Source of the DNA: Candidatus Fimadaptatus faecigallinarum | GTDB lineage: Bacteria; Bacillota; Clostridia; Christensenellales; Aristaeellaceae | NCBI GenBank assembly: GCA_018714445.1 | Contig: DVNK01000027.1 | Location: forward strand, 56,369-120,368 | Length of the DNA stretch: 64,000 nucleotides | Direction of reading: 5' to 3' | Part shown: piece by piece, positions 7,062 through 16,392 of the stretch | Position numbering within the stretch: position 1 is the stretch's first letter | Layout of the letters: every line of letters begins with the position of its first letter | Made by a program: the position numbers and the translations under genes | The notes under the pieces: model-generated | Databases searched by the model: none | What the model was told of the DNA's origin: nothing | Seen by the model: only the letters and a program-made list of their open reading frames with translations

Positions 7062-8816
7062 ATGGCAAGCGGCAATGACTGGATAGACAGACTGCGCGAG
7101 AGCGTGGACATTGTGGACGTGGTGGGCGACTACGTGTCGCTGAAGCCCAAGGGTCACAGACACTGGGCATGTTGCCCGTTTCACAATGAGAAGACGCCGT
7201 CATTCTCGGTGGACTCGCGCACGCAGATGTTCTACTGCTTTGGCTGCCACAAAGGCGGCAATGTGTACACCTTCGTAATGGAGATGGAACACATGGAGTT
7301 CATGGACGCGGCCCGATTGCTGGCCGAACGCGTGAACTTCGAGATACCCAAGCTGAGCAGGCGCGACGAGCCCGGCGTCAATGCCGAGCAGCGCCAGCGC
7401 GTATACGAGTGCAACCGTGCCGCGGCGCTGTACTATCACCAGTTGCTGTACAGCCCCGAAGGCGCGCCGGCGCTGAGCTACCTGCACAGGCGCGGCCTGG
7501 ACGATCAGACGATACGCCGGTTTGGACTGGGCGCGACGCCTCAACAGGGCGACGCGCTGACGCGCGAGCTGCGCGCGCAGGGATTTACCGACGACGAGCT
7601 GCGCATGGCGGGGCTGGTCGGCGAGCGCGACGGGCGGCTGTACGATCAGTTCCGCAATCGCGCGATGTTCCCGATAGTCAGTCCTCAGGGCCGGGTGCTG
7701 GGATTTGGCGGACGCGTTATGGGCGACGGCCAGCCCAAGTACCTGAATACTTCCGACACGGTGGTGTTCAACAAGCGCCGCGAGCTGTACGGGCTGAATA
7801 TGGTAAAAAAACAGGGCAAGGTGCAGCGGTTGATACTGGTGGAAGGATATATGGACGTGGTATCGCTGGTGCAAAAGGGCGTAAGCGGAGTCGTGGCCAC
7901 GCTGGGCACGGCGCTCACTCCCGAACAGACGGCGCTGATAAAGCGCTATGTGCCCCAGGTGTACGTGGCCTACGACGGCGACGGCGCCGGACAGAACGCC
8001 ATCGCCCGCGCACTGGACATGTTCGAAGAACAGGAGCTGGATGCGCGCGTGCTGCGCTTCCCGGACGGGCGCGACCCGGACGAGTTCGTGCGCGAGTTCG
8101 GTCGGGAGGCGTTCGAGCGGCTCGAACCGATGCAGCCCACCGCATGGCGGTTGGATCGCATCGAGCAGTCGGTCGACCTTTCGACGCAGGAAGGCCGCAC
8201 TAGCTATGCGATAGAAGCCGCAAAGTGCATTGCCCGGCTCAAAAACCCCGTCGAGCGCGAGAGCTATCTGCCGGCGCTGATGATCAAGACCGGGTTTTCG
8301 CGCGAGGCGCTGATAGAACAGATAGGCGTGCGCCCCGCGCGCAATGACGCCCCGCCGCGCGATCACCGCGCATCGCGCATCGCACATGACCAGTTCGAAC
8401 CCGAACATGTCAAGGCCGAAAAGCTGCTGCTGATGCTGTATGCGCAGGGCCTGTGTCCGGCGCGGCTCATGCGCGAGGATGACTTTTCAGATGAACTCAA
8501 CCGCAAGATAGCCAAATGGCTTATCGGCGGCAAGAGCCCCTCGGCCATACTGGACGAGCTGGACGCTGACCAGCGCGACCGGGCGGCCGGGATATTTCAA
8601 CAGGCGGTGCCGATCAGCCCTGAGCTGGCCGGACAGATGGCCGCCGACTGCGTGGAGAAGATCCGCGTAAAACGACTTGAAGAACAGATAGACGGGATCA
8701 AATCGCGCCTGGGCGATGCTCAGGGCGAGGCGCGCGGCGAGCTGCTGGCTCACCTGACCAGGCTCACCCGCGAAAAGACTATGATCAGGTCTGGCCGAAA
8801 GGAGTGGACTGATTGA
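7062..8816 (+). CDS. dnaG: DNA primase
   Basis: 584 residues. The N-terminal CHC2 zinc finger uses Cys38, His41, Cys59 and Cys62 (CPFH, then YCFGCHKGG). The catalytic core and Toprim domain follow, with [11 protein letters not shown] (Glu261) and the acidic [10 protein letters not shown] motif. A C-terminal DnaB-interaction region shows weaker conservation. It makes RNA primers for the replisome. AAGGTG precedes the ATG. The stop overlaps the TTG start of rpoD by 3 nt (TTGA), so the two are coupled as in the macromolecular synthesis operon, here without rpsU. Confidence 0.97.
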   Translation: MASGNDWIDRLRESVDIVDVVGDYVSLKPKGHRHWACCPFHNEKTPSFSVDSRTQMFYCFGCHKGGNVYTFVMEMEHMEFMDAARLLAERVNFEIPKLSRRDEPGVNAEQRQRVYECNRAAALYYHQLLYSPEGAPALSYLHRRGLDDQTIRRFGLGATPQQGDALTRELRAQGFTDDELRMAGLVGERDGRLYDQFRNRAMFPIVSPQGRVLGFGGRVMGDGQPKYLNTSDTVVFNKRRELYGLNMVKKQGKVQRLILVEGYMDVVSLVQKGVSGVVATLGTALTPEQTALIKRYVPQVYVAYDGDGAGQNAIARALDMFEEQELDARVLRFPDGRDPDEFVREFGREAFERLEPMQPTAWRLDRIEQSVDLSTQEGRTSYAIEAAKCIARLKNPVERESYLPALMIKTGFSREALIEQIGVRPARNDAPPRDHRASRIAHDQFEPEHVKAEKLLLMLYAQGLCPARLMREDDFSDELNRKIAKWLIGGKSPSAILDELDADQRDRAAGIFQQAVPISPELAGQMAADCVEKIRVKRLEEQIDGIKSRLGDAQGEARGELLAHLTRLTREKTMIRSGRKEWTD

Positions 8817-9904
8817 GCAACACTAATGAAGTTAAGCCTCAGGGCAAAGTTGACGAACTCGTCGAGTCCGGCAAGACAAAGGGCACGCTGACGCTCAAGG
8901 AAGTTGCCGACCAGCTGGAGGGCGTGGAACTCGAGCCGGATCAGCTCGACAAAATACTGGACATGTTGGATACATTGGGCGTGGACGTGGTCTCTGAAAT
9001 AGAACTGCCCGAGCCCGAGGCGCTGCCCGAGGACCAGAACATAGTCGACGACCTCGACCTGAGCGTGCCCGAGGGCATATCCACCGATGACCCGGTGCGC
9101 ATGTACCTAAAGGAAATAGGCAAGGTGCCGCTGCTGACCGCCGACGAAGAGATCGAACTGGCCAAGCGCATGGAGCAGGGCGACGAGGAGGCCAAGCGCA
9201 AACTCGCTGAGGCTAACCTGCGTCTGGTGGTGTCGATCGCCAAGCGGTACGTGGGGCGCGGCATGCTGTTCCTGGATCTGATACAGGAGGGCAATCTGGG
9301 CCTGATAAAGGCTGTGGAAAAGTTCGACTATCGAAAAGGCTACAAGTTCTCAACGTATGCGACCTGGTGGATACGCCAGGCGATAACCCGCGCGATAGCC
9401 GATCAGGCGCGCACGATACGCATACCCGTGCACATGGTCGAGACTATAAACAAACTCATCCGTGTGTCGCGGCAGCTGTTGCAGGAGTACGGCCGCGAGC
9501 CCCAACCCGAGGAGATTGCCGCTGAAATGGGCATATCCGAGGAAAAGGTGCGCGAGATAATCAAGATAGCGCAGGAGCCGGTGTCGCTGGAGACGCCTAT
9601 AGGCGAAGAGGAGGATTCTCACCTGGGCGACTTCATACCCGATGACGAGGCGCCCGCGCCTGCCGAGGCCGCCGCGTTCACGCTGCTGCGCGAGCAGCTG
9701 ATGGGCGTGCTGTCGACGCTGACGCCGCGCGAAGAGAAGGTGCTCAGACTGCGCTTTGGCCTGGACGACGGCCGCGCGCGCACGCTCGAGGAGGTCGGCA
9801 AGGAGTTCAAGGTCACGCGCGAGCGCATTCGCCAGATAGAGGCCAAGGCGCTGCGCAAGATCCGTCACCCCTCGCGCTCCAAAAAACTCAAGGATTTCCT
9901 GTAA
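8813..9904 (+). CDS. rpoD: Primary sigma factor (RpoD/SigA)
   Basis: 363 residues starting at TTG 8813, overlapping the dnaG stop, with AAAGGAG upstream. After an N-terminal region 1.1-like segment come region 1.2 ([17 protein letters not shown]), region 2 ([50 protein letters not shown]), region 3 ([13 protein letters not shown]) and region 4 with the -35 helix-turn-helix ([27 protein letters not shown]). Group 1 features are complete. It reads the TTGACA/TATAAT promoters seen across this window. Confidence 0.97.
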   Translation: MSNTNEVKPQGKVDELVESGKTKGTLTLKEVADQLEGVELEPDQLDKILDMLDTLGVDVVSEIELPEPEALPEDQNIVDDLDLSVPEGISTDDPVRMYLKEIGKVPLLTADEEIELAKRMEQGDEEAKRKLAEANLRLVVSIAKRYVGRGMLFLDLIQEGNLGLIKAVEKFDYRKGYKFSTYATWWIRQAITRAIADQARTIRIPVHMVETINKLIRVSRQLLQEYGREPQPEEIAAEMGISEEKVREIIKIAQEPVSLETPIGEEEDSHLGDFIPDDEAPAPAEAAAFTLLREQLMGVLSTLTPREEKVLRLRFGLDDGRARTLEEVGKEFKVTRERIRQIEAKALRKIRHPSRSKKLKDFL

Positions 9905-9934
9905 TGGGCGGACGAGCAATCCGACCGGTATCAA

Positions 9935-9968
9935 AGCCGTTGCGCGCTGTACGCGCGGCGGCTTTTTG
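9935..9968 (+). terminator. Terminator after rpoD
   Basis: Stem AGCCGTTGCGCG/CGCGCGGCGGCT with two G-U pairs, loop CTGTA, then a T run. Confidence 0.8.
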
Positions 9969-10034
9969 AGATTGCGCGGCAATGCGCGGTTAGCGGTTAG
10001 CCGTGGCGCCATGGCTCGGGCCAAACGCTAATCG

Positions 10035-10525
10035 ACGGCCGACGGCAGCTTGCCGGGCAAGCGCGGGAAGCTGTGGCGATTGCAACGTCAAAGCGATGGC
10101 CAGCTGCGACAAGCCGGGTAAGCGCTGAAAGCTGTGGCGATTGCAACGTTAAAGCGATGCTCATCAGCGACAAGCCGGGTAAGCGCGGAAAGCTATGGTG
10201 ATTGCAACGCCAAAGTGAGAACCAGTGGTGACGAGTTGGGCAAGCGCGGAAATCCGTGGCGATTGCAACGCCAAAGCGACGGCAAGGTGCGACAAGTCAG
10301 TCAAGCGCGGGAATCCGTAGCGATTGCAACGCCAAAGCGACGTCCATCAGCGACAAGCCAGTCAAGCGCGGAAAGCCGTGGCGACTGCAACGCCAAAGCG
10401 ACGTCCATCAGCGACAAGCCGGGCAAGCGCTGAAAGCCGTGGCGATTGCAACGCCAAAGCGACGTCCATCAGCGACAAGCCGGGCAAGTACTGAAAGCCG
10501 TTGAGACCGTAATGCTAAAGCCCGG
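10035..10525. repeat. Tandem array B, exact 61-bp period, about eight units
   Basis: TGCAACG recurs at 10081, 10142, 10203, 10264, 10325, 10386 and 10447, each 61 bp apart. A degenerate copy lies near 10508 and a partial one before 10081. The unit reads roughly GTGGCGATTGCAACGCCAAAG, then CGACGTCCATCAGCGACAAG, then CCGGGCAAGCGCGGAAAGCC. It appears unrelated in sequence to array A. There are no spacers, so this is not CRISPR. Confidence 0.92.
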
Positions 10526-10674
10526 GCCACAGTAGACGTTATTATTATGTCTTAATGGTCGCTGACAGCCGCGCAGTCGGCCATTACGCTGAGTTGCGCG
10601 CTAGAACGCACCGCGCGGCGACCGCGGCGCGTGAACAATGCGCGCGCCATAATGCAGTCAGGAGATGTACACAT

Positions 10675-11439
10675 ATGAATATAGCGATCATCACTGGCGC
10701 TTCAAGCGGATTGGGCGGGCAGTTTGCGCGCCTGGTGGACGGTCAGTACGATGAGATATGGGCGATAGCGCGCCGCGCAGAGCGGCTGGAGCAGTTGCGC
10801 GCGCAGCTGAAGACGCCGGTGCGCGTGCTGGCGATGGACTTGACGGACAAGGCTGCGCCACGCGAACTGAAGCGGCAGCTGAGCGAGTGCGGCGCGGATG
10901 TGCGGCTGCTTATAAACGCGGCGGGATATGGCAAGATAGGCAACTGGGACGACATATCGCTCAGTGATTGCGAGAACATGATCGATCTCAACTGCCGCGC
11001 GGCGGTCGCGGTGACGCGCGTGGCGCTGGAGCACATGGGCCGGGGCGCGCGCATAATGCAGATATGTTCGACGTCGGCGTTCCAGCCGTTCCAGTACTTG
11101 AACGTTTATGCGGCCAGCAAGGCGTTTTTGTACCGGTACAGCCGGGCGTTGCGCGTGGAGCTGAGGCCGCGCGGCATAAGCGTTACCGCCGTGTGCCCGT
11201 ACTGGATAAAGGACACCGAGTTCATACCGGTGGCGCAGGATACCCGTGACAGCGCGTACATACGCAGTTTCCCGTTTGCGTCGCGGCAGGAGCAGGTGGC
11301 GCGGCGCGCGCTGGCCGATGCGCTGAAGGGCCGCGCGGTGTCCACGCCGGGCGTGGTATGCACGCTGCACCGGATTGCGGCCAAGCTGGTGCCGGCGGGG
11401 CTGATGATGCGCCTATGGGAGCTGTTGCGGCGGATATAG
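10675..11439 (+). CDS. Short-chain dehydrogenase/reductase
   Basis: 254 residues with the classical SDR signature: TGASSGLG cofactor loop (residues 8-15), NAAGYG, catalytic Ser in ICSTSAF, and YAASK (Tyr/Lys). The Rossmann fold probably takes NADP(H) because Arg residues follow beta-2 (AIARRAERLEQL). The substrate is unknown. An ATG with AGGAG upstream sets the start. It heads a co-directional cluster with the AAC(3)-like, trmK and NIF3 genes, separated from the next gene by 125 bp. Confidence 0.88.
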   Translation: MNIAIITGASSGLGGQFARLVDGQYDEIWAIARRAERLEQLRAQLKTPVRVLAMDLTDKAAPRELKRQLSECGADVRLLINAAGYGKIGNWDDISLSDCENMIDLNCRAAVAVTRVALEHMGRGARIMQICSTSAFQPFQYLNVYAASKAFLYRYSRALRVELRPRGISVTAVCPYWIKDTEFIPVAQDTRDSAYIRSFPFASRQEQVARRALADALKGRAVSTPGVVCTLHRIAAKLVPAGLMMRLWELLRRI

Positions 11440-11564
11440 CCGGGACGGTCTATGATACCGATATGCATTAAGAGTGGTCGCGCGGCTTAAGGCGCGATCT
11501 GAGGCCGTGCATGGCGGCGCGCTGGAGCAGCGGCGATGGCACGCACGACCGGAAAGGAGAGCCT

Positions 11565-12353
11565 GTGACCAACATTGCAATGCGCATTGCGACGCATGCG
11601 CGCGCATTGGGCGTGCGGCCGGGCGGGGTGCTGCTGGTGCACTCATCGCTCAAGTCGCTGCGCGAGCCGGGCGCGACACCCGATGACGTGATAGACGGAT
11701 TGCTGGCGGCGCTGGATGGCGGCACGCTGGTGCTGCCCACGCTGAGCTATATGCATGTCGGCCCGGCACAGCGCCGGTTTAATGCGCGCACCACGCCGTC
11801 CAACGTGGGCGCGATACCCGAGTACTTCAGGGTGCGCCGTGCTCAGGCGCGTTCGCTGTGCCCGACCCACTCTTGCGCGGCGCTGGGCCCGGACGCAGTG
11901 CGCATAACGCGCGGCCAGCAGCAGGACACGACGCCCTGTGGCGCGCATTCGCCGTTGCGGCGCGTGATGGAGCTGAACGGCCAGATACTGTTCCTGGGCT
12001 GCGGCGCGGACTGCAATACGTCTATGCATGCGGTCGAGGAGCTTGCGCCGCCGGACTATCTGTTCGCGGACAGCTATGAATACGAACTGACGGACTTTGA
12101 CGGCGCAGTATATCACATGAACTGCCGCGCGCATGGCTTTGACGGCGTGGTGCAGCGTTACAGCCGCGTGCTGGGGCTGATGCCCGCGGGCACGCTGCGC
12201 GAGGGCGGCATATGCGCGGCCCGGTGCCAGCTGCTGGACGCGCCGGCGATGTGGGAAGCGGCGGCGGCGATGTACCGGCGCGCGCCGCATTATTTCGTGG
12301 ACTATATCGAAGCGGCATCGGGAGGTGCAGGACATGCAGCAGATAACGCTTGA
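11565..12353 (+). CDS. AAC(3)-family (aminoglycoside-type) N-acetyltransferase
   Basis: 262 residues from a GTG with AAAGGAG upstream. The family pattern is clear: GVLLVHSSLKSL, GGTLVLPTLSY, the PSNVGAIPEYFR block, RSLCPTHSCAALGP and GQILFLGCG. AAC(3) enzymes acetylate the 3-amino group of 2-deoxystreptamine aminoglycosides, but many chromosomal homologues act on other amines (e.g. FrbF/YokD types). Nothing here shows resistance. The 3' end overlaps trmK by 20 bp. Confidence 0.85.
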   Translation: MTNIAMRIATHARALGVRPGGVLLVHSSLKSLREPGATPDDVIDGLLAALDGGTLVLPTLSYMHVGPAQRRFNARTTPSNVGAIPEYFRVRRAQARSLCPTHSCAALGPDAVRITRGQQQDTTPCGAHSPLRRVMELNGQILFLGCGADCNTSMHAVEELAPPDYLFADSYEYELTDFDGAVYHMNCRAHGFDGVVQRYSRVLGLMPAGTLREGGICAARCQLLDAPAMWEAAAAMYRRAPHYFVDYIEAASGGAGHAADNA

Positions 12354-13017
12354 CGCGCGGCTGAGCCGGGTGGCCGACATGGTACCGGAGTGCGGCGTGT
12401 GCGCCGACATAGGCGCGGATCATGGGTTTTTGTCGGCGTGGTTGCTGTCGAGCGGACGCGTGGGGCGCATGTACATATGCGACATAAGCGCGCCGTCGCT
12501 GGACAAGGCGCGGCGGTTGTTTGACGGCGATGCGCTGGCGGAACGCGCGCGGTTTGAGGTCGGCGATGGACTGGAGCGCGTGAGCGAACCGCTGGATGCG
12601 TGCGTGGTGGCCGGCATGGGCGGCGAGACCATGATGGGCATACTGGAGCGCGGGCTGGGCGTGATACGCGGCGCGACGCTGGTTTTGCAGCCCAATGTCG
12701 ACGCCGACCGGGTGCGCGTATGGCTCTATGACCATGGCTTTGCCGTGACCGACGAGGAACTGATATACGATGGGCGCTGGTGGTATTCTATTATGCAGGC
12801 AAAGCCGGATGCCGGCGCGGCGCGGCCCGATGAGCGCGAACTGCTCGTGGGACCGGTGCTGCTCAGGCGGCGGCATGAGCTGCTGCCGCGCTTTGCGCAG
12901 CGGCAGGTGCGCATACTCAAAAACGCGATAGCGCCAATAGCGCCGGACAACCCGCGCGCCGCCGAGCTGAGCCGCAGGCTCGACATATGGAAGGAGATAG
13001 CTCAATGGCAAAAGTAG
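12334..13017 (+). CDS. trmK: tRNA (adenine-N1)-methyltransferase, position 22
   Basis: 227 residues. The Rossmann methyltransferase domain carries VCADIGADHGFLSAWLL (SAM loop), an acidic residue after beta-2 (MYICDIS) and VVAGMGGETM, the hallmark of TrmK, which methylates A22 of bacterial tRNAs. The C-terminal helical part is present. ATG 12334 follows GGAGG inside the previous gene. The 3' end overlaps the NIF3-like gene by 13 bp; trmK and NIF3 are neighbours in many Firmicutes. Confidence 0.9.
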   Translation: MQQITLDARLSRVADMVPECGVCADIGADHGFLSAWLLSSGRVGRMYICDISAPSLDKARRLFDGDALAERARFEVGDGLERVSEPLDACVVAGMGGETMMGILERGLGVIRGATLVLQPNVDADRVRVWLYDHGFAVTDEELIYDGRWWYSIMQAKPDAGAARPDERELLVGPVLLRRRHELLPRFAQRQVRILKNAIAPIAPDNPRAAELSRRLDIWKEIAQWQK

Positions 13018-13760
13018 GCGACATGCTAAATATAATGAATGAGATAGCTCCGCCCGAGCTGGCCGAGGATTGGGACAATCCCGGGCTGCTGGTGGGCCGG
13101 GCCGACGCGGATGTCGAATGCATGCTGCTGTGCGTGGACGCGACAGGAGCGGTCGTGGCCGAGGCGCGCGAGTTGGGCGCGCAGCTCATCATATCGCATC
13201 ATCCGCTGATGTTCCGCGCGACAAAGCATGTGCGCGACGATGAGCCAGAGGGCCATGTGATATGCGAGCTGATACGCGCGGATATGAGCCTGATCGCGGC
13301 GCATACCAATCTGGACATGGCGCCAGGCGGCGTGAACGACGCGCTGGCCGAGGCGGTGGGGCTGACCGACGCCTATGCGCCGGCGCCGCTGATACGCGCG
13401 GGCGGGCTGACGGGCACGCTGGAGGACATAGCGCGGCGCGTGGAGCGGGCGTTGGATACGCGAGCGCTGTACTACGGCCCGGCCGATGCGTGGATAGAGC
13501 GGGCGGCGCTGTGTTCGGGCGCGGGCGGCAGCGAGCTGATGGACGCGGCGCGCTGTGGCGCACAGCTGTTCATAACGGGCGAACTCAAGCACAGCGAGAT
13601 AATACTTGCGCGGCAGTTGGGATTGTGCGCGATATGCGCGGGACACTTTGAAACTGAAAGGGTTGTGTTATCTCATCTGGCCAGAGGTTTACAAACGCGG
13701 CTGGATGCGCTACAATATAAGGCGAAGGTTTTTGTCAGCCGGGCGCATCCGTTGATGTAG
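13005..13760 (+). CDS. NIF3-like dinuclear metal protein (DUF34)
   Basis: 251 residues. The N-terminal AEDWDNPGLLVG motif, metal ligands ISHHPLMF, AHTNLDMAPGGVND and the C-terminal GELKHSE and GHFETE are all in place. The family binds two metals and includes GTP cyclohydrolase I type 2-annotated members, but its physiological role is still open. This is the short form without the inserted PII-like domain. AAGGAG precedes the ATG. It is followed by the C4 zinc-ribbon gene, a common pairing. Confidence 0.9.
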   Translation: MAKVGDMLNIMNEIAPPELAEDWDNPGLLVGRADADVECMLLCVDATGAVVAEARELGAQLIISHHPLMFRATKHVRDDEPEGHVICELIRADMSLIAAHTNLDMAPGGVNDALAEAVGLTDAYAPAPLIRAGGLTGTLEDIARRVERALDTRALYYGPADAWIERAALCSGAGGSELMDAARCGAQLFITGELKHSEIILARQLGLCAICAGHFETERVVLSHLARGLQTRLDALQYKAKVFVSRAHPLM

Positions 13761-13817
13761 GGGCTACGTGCCGGGCAGGCGGACGCGACATGCAAAGCTG
13801 ATTAGGAGGAAATACAA

Positions 13818-14525
13818 GTGCAATTAGATGTTTTGTGGAAGTATCAGCAGGTGGACGTGGAGGTCGACAAGTACGAAAACGAGATGCGCAATGACCCCGA
13901 TCGCCAGAAGCTGCTCAAGCACCGCACGTTCCTGGTGGACCAGCAAAACGCCATGAAGAAGCTCGAAAACGACGTGAGCATAATGGCGGACCGGTTGGAG
14001 GCGGTGCGCGACGAGGCACAGCGGCTGGAGGCTCAGCTGGCCGATCAGAAGGCGCGCTTCATCGACAACCCCACCGAGGACATAGAGACCGTGCGCGAGG
14101 GCCTGAAGCAGATACAGCGCACCTGCGACCTGCTGACCCGCTACGAGCAGGAGCTGCAGAAGCTGCGCAAGGATGCCGATACCCGCGACCGTCAGCAGCG
14201 CGAGATCCGCGTGCGCGCCGCCAAGGTCAAGGCTGAGTTCGATCAGCTCAGAGGCCAGTACGATCAGAAGTTCCAGCAGCAAAAGCGCAAGCTGGATTCG
14301 CTCAAGGCCGCGGCTGACAAGGAGGCTCAGGGCATCGATCCGGATCTGCTCAAGCGCTACAAGGAGATCCGCAAGCACTGCTTCCCGCCGATGGCGCTGC
14401 TGGACGGAGACCGCTGCGGCGGATGTAACATGTCGCTGCCGTCGGTGGTTATGCGCGACATACGCTCGGGCGCTAAGCTGGTCGAGTGCGACAACTGCGG
14501 GCGCATAATATTCGCCAAAGAATGA
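13818..14525 (+). CDS. Coiled-coil C4-type zinc-ribbon protein
   Basis: 235 residues from GTG with AGGAGG upstream. Residues about 20-175 form a long charged coiled coil. The C-terminal zinc ribbon reads CGGCNMSLP...CDNCGRIIF, i.e. two CxxC pairs. It matches the C4-type zinc ribbon (DUF164/zf-RING_7) family usually found beside NIF3-like genes. The family is suspected of a nucleic-acid or ribosome-related role, which is not proven. Confidence 0.85.
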   Translation: MQLDVLWKYQQVDVEVDKYENEMRNDPDRQKLLKHRTFLVDQQNAMKKLENDVSIMADRLEAVRDEAQRLEAQLADQKARFIDNPTEDIETVREGLKQIQRTCDLLTRYEQELQKLRKDADTRDRQQREIRVRAAKVKAEFDQLRGQYDQKFQQQKRKLDSLKAAADKEAQGIDPDLLKRYKEIRKHCFPPMALLDGDRCGGCNMSLPSVVMRDIRSGAKLVECDNCGRIIFAKE

Positions 14526-14534
14526 CGTTGACGG

Positions 14535-15095
14535 GTAGACCTGGGAGCGGTTTGCGCTTGAGGCAGAGCCGGCATATGCGCGAGGCAATTGCCGCTTTGC
14601 TTGATGGCAACTCCGACCGGGCGGCGCGAATAGCACAAATATAACTTGCATGTAATTGCCAGCGTGCCGGACGGTGCCGCCCTGTGTCAGTGGCAAGCAG
14701 GTTCGCGCTAGATTCCGGCACCGGTAAAAGCAGATTATGCGGTCGAGTGGGCTTGCGCTTGAGGCAGAGCCGGCATATGCGCGAGGCAATTGCTACTTTG
14801 CGTGCATGCGGGCAACACCAGCCGGGCGGCGCGAATAGCCCGAATATAACTTGCATGTAATTGACAGTGTGCCGGGCGGTGCCGCCCTGTGTCATTGGCA
14901 AGCAGGTTCGCGCTAGATTCCGGCACCGGTAAAAGCAGATTATGCGGTCGAGTGGGCTTGCGCTTGAGGCAGAGCCGGCATATGCGCGAGGCAATTGCCG
15001 CTTTGCGTGCGTTATGGCAACGTAGGCCGGGCGGCGCAAATAGCCCGAATATAACTTGCATGTAATTGACAGTGTGCCGGGCGGTGCGCTATAAT
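14535..15095. repeat. Array C: 201-205-bp repeats, nearly three copies
   Basis: GCGCTTGAGGCAGAGCC starts at 14554, 14755 and 14960 (steps 201 and 205). Each unit runs through GGCATATGCGCGAGGCAATTG, GGGCGGCGCRAATAGC and CTTGCATGTAATTG to GTGCCGG(A/G)CGGTGC. In the second and third copies the last block contains TTGACA. In the third copy it is followed by TATAAT and forms the antiporter promoter. Confidence 0.9.
15066..15095 (+). promoter_or_regulatory. Promoter of the fluoride-riboswitch transcript
   Basis: TTGACA (15066-15071), 18-nt spacer, TATAAT (15090-15095). The predicted +1 at about 15102 coincides with the first base of the aptamer. The -35 half lies inside repeat copy 3. Confidence 0.85.
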
Positions 15096-15102
15096 GTGCG
15101 CA

Positions 15103-15161
15103 GGGGAATGAAGTACTCCCTCGGCTTGCCGAAACCGCTTGTTTAAGCTGATGACTTCTGC
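15103..15161 (+). ncRNA. Fluoride riboswitch aptamer (crcB motif)
   Basis: GGGGAATGAAGTACTCCC is followed by an optional hairpin TCGGC-TT-GCCGA, then AAACCGCTT-GTTT-AAGCTGATGACTTCTGC. The match to the crcB consensus is close: the 5' RAUGnnGU block, the AACCGC segment, and CUGAUG followed by a strand (ACTTC) pairing back to GAAGT. The P3 stem is GCTT/AAGC. Fluoride riboswitches control crcB/Fluc, eriC-type channels and some cation/proton antiporters, which matches the downstream gene. Confidence 0.9.
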
Positions 15162-15193
15162 ATTATTGTATGCGGAAGGCGTCGGCTTTTTTT
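15147..15193 (+). terminator. Riboswitch-controlled intrinsic terminator (expression platform)
   Basis: 5' arm 15147-15161 pairs with 15172-15186 (15 positions, three G-U, one A-G mismatch), followed by seven T. The 5' arm is the 3' part of the aptamer (P3 and P2 strands), so aptamer folding with fluoride should prevent the terminator: an ON switch. In read-through RNA the 3' arm can instead pair GCGGAAGGC (15172-15180) with GCCTTCCGC (15196-15204), just before the ribosome binding site. Confidence 0.85.
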
Positions 15194-15219
15194 GTGCCTT
15201 CCGCGCTGGAGGTATGGGT

Positions 15220-16392
15220 ATGCTGCTTACTTTGGGACTGATGTTTGTCGTAGGGCTGGCGCTGGGCGCGGTGTGCGCACGACTGAAGCTGCCGCGGTTG
15301 GTGGGCATGATGGCGACCGGACTGCTGCTGGGGCCGCATGTGCTGAATCTGATGGATGCCGGCACGCTGGCGGTATCGGCCGACCTGCGCGAGCTGGCGC
15401 TGATTGTGATACTGTTGCGCGCGGGGCTGTCGCTGGATCTGGCGGGACTCAGGCGCGTGGGCCGGCCGGCGCTGATGATGTCGTGCGTGCCGGCGTTGTG
15501 CGAGATATTCGCGTATGCGCTGCTGGGCGGCACGCTGCTGGGGCTGAGCACGCTGGAGAGCGCGTTGCTGGGCGCGGTCATGGGTGCGGTATCGCCGGCG
15601 GTCGTCGTGCCTGGCATGGTGGGCCTGATGGAGCGCGGACTGGGCCAGCGCAACTCGGTGCCGCAGCTGGTGATCGCGGGCGCGTCGATGGACGACGTGT
15701 TCGTGATAGTCGTATTCACGGCGCTGCTGTCGATGGCGCAGGGCGGCACGGTGTCGGCATGGAGCTTTGCGGGCATACCGGTATCGATCTGCCTGGGGAT
15801 AGCGCTGGGCACGGCGGCTGGGTTGGCGCTGAGCGCGCTGGTCAGCAGGTGGCACATGCGCGACAGCGTCAAGGTAGTGCTGATGCTGGGCTGTGCGTGT
15901 CTGATGGCGGCGCTGGAGGAGCTGCTCAAGGGTTATGTACCGATGTCGGGTTTGCTTTCGGTCATGGCGATGGCGGCGGCGCTGCGGCACAGAAGGGCGG
16001 ACGTGGCTGAGCGGCTGGCGTCCAAGTTCTCCAAGGTCTGGATAGCTGCCGAGATAGCGCTGTTTGCGCTGGTGGGCGCGCAGGTCGATCCGACGCTGCT
16101 GGCGCAGGCGGGCGTGGGTGCGCTGGCCATGATAGCGGCAGGGCTGGCGATTCGGGCGCTGGGCGTGTGGCTGAGCACCGCGCGGACGCGTCTCACATTG
16201 CGCGAGCGGATCTTCTGTGCGATTGCGTATATGCCCAAGGCGACGGTGCAGGCGGCGATAGGCGGCGTACCGTTGGCGGCGGGATTGGACTGCGGCGGAC
16301 TGGTGCTGGCGATGGCGGCGCTGGCGATAGTGCTGACCGCGCCGCTGGGTGCGCTGGCGATACAGGCCGCAGGGCCGCGACTGCTGGATTGA
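15220..16392 (+). CDS. Cation/proton antiporter, CPA superfamily, under fluoride riboswitch control
   Basis: 390 residues, about 11-12 hydrophobic helices, and the Na+/H+ exchanger fold: LKLPRLVGMMATGLLLGP after helix 1, an ILLRAGLSLDL stretch and AVSPAVVVPGM/GASMDDVFVIVVF in the ion-binding core (Asp-Asp pair). GGAGG (15208-15212) favours ATG 15220 over ATG 15214. The leader carries a fluoride riboswitch, so the protein probably helps the cell survive fluoride, either by moving F- or HF-related ions or by restoring pH. Antiporters of this type are known members of fluoride regulons. No crcB or eriC is present in this window. Confidence 0.88.
   Translation: MLLTLGLMFVVGLALGAVCARLKLPRLVGMMATGLLLGPHVLNLMDAGTLAVSADLRELALIVILLRAGLSLDLAGLRRVGRPALMMSCVPALCEIFAYALLGGTLLGLSTLESALLGAVMGAVSPAVVVPGMVGLMERGLGQRNSVPQLVIAGASMDDVFVIVVFTALLSMAQGGTVSAWSFAGIPVSICLGIALGTAAGLALSALVSRWHMRDSVKVVLMLGCACLMAALEELLKGYVPMSGLLSVMAMAAALRHRRADVAERLASKFSKVWIAAEIALFALVGAQVDPTLLAQAGVGALAMIAAGLAIRALGVWLSTARTRLTLRERIFCAIAYMPKATVQAAIGGVPLAAGLDCGGLVLAMAALAIVLTAPLGALAIQAAGPRLLD

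Noticed and set aside
10035..10525. CRISPR array
   Set aside because: All arrays repeat the full unit with no unique spacers, and no cas gene is near.
11565..12353. Acquired aminoglycoside resistance gene
   Set aside because: It is AAC(3)-family by motif, but codon use matches the genome and it overlaps trmK, so it looks like a native gene of unknown substrate.
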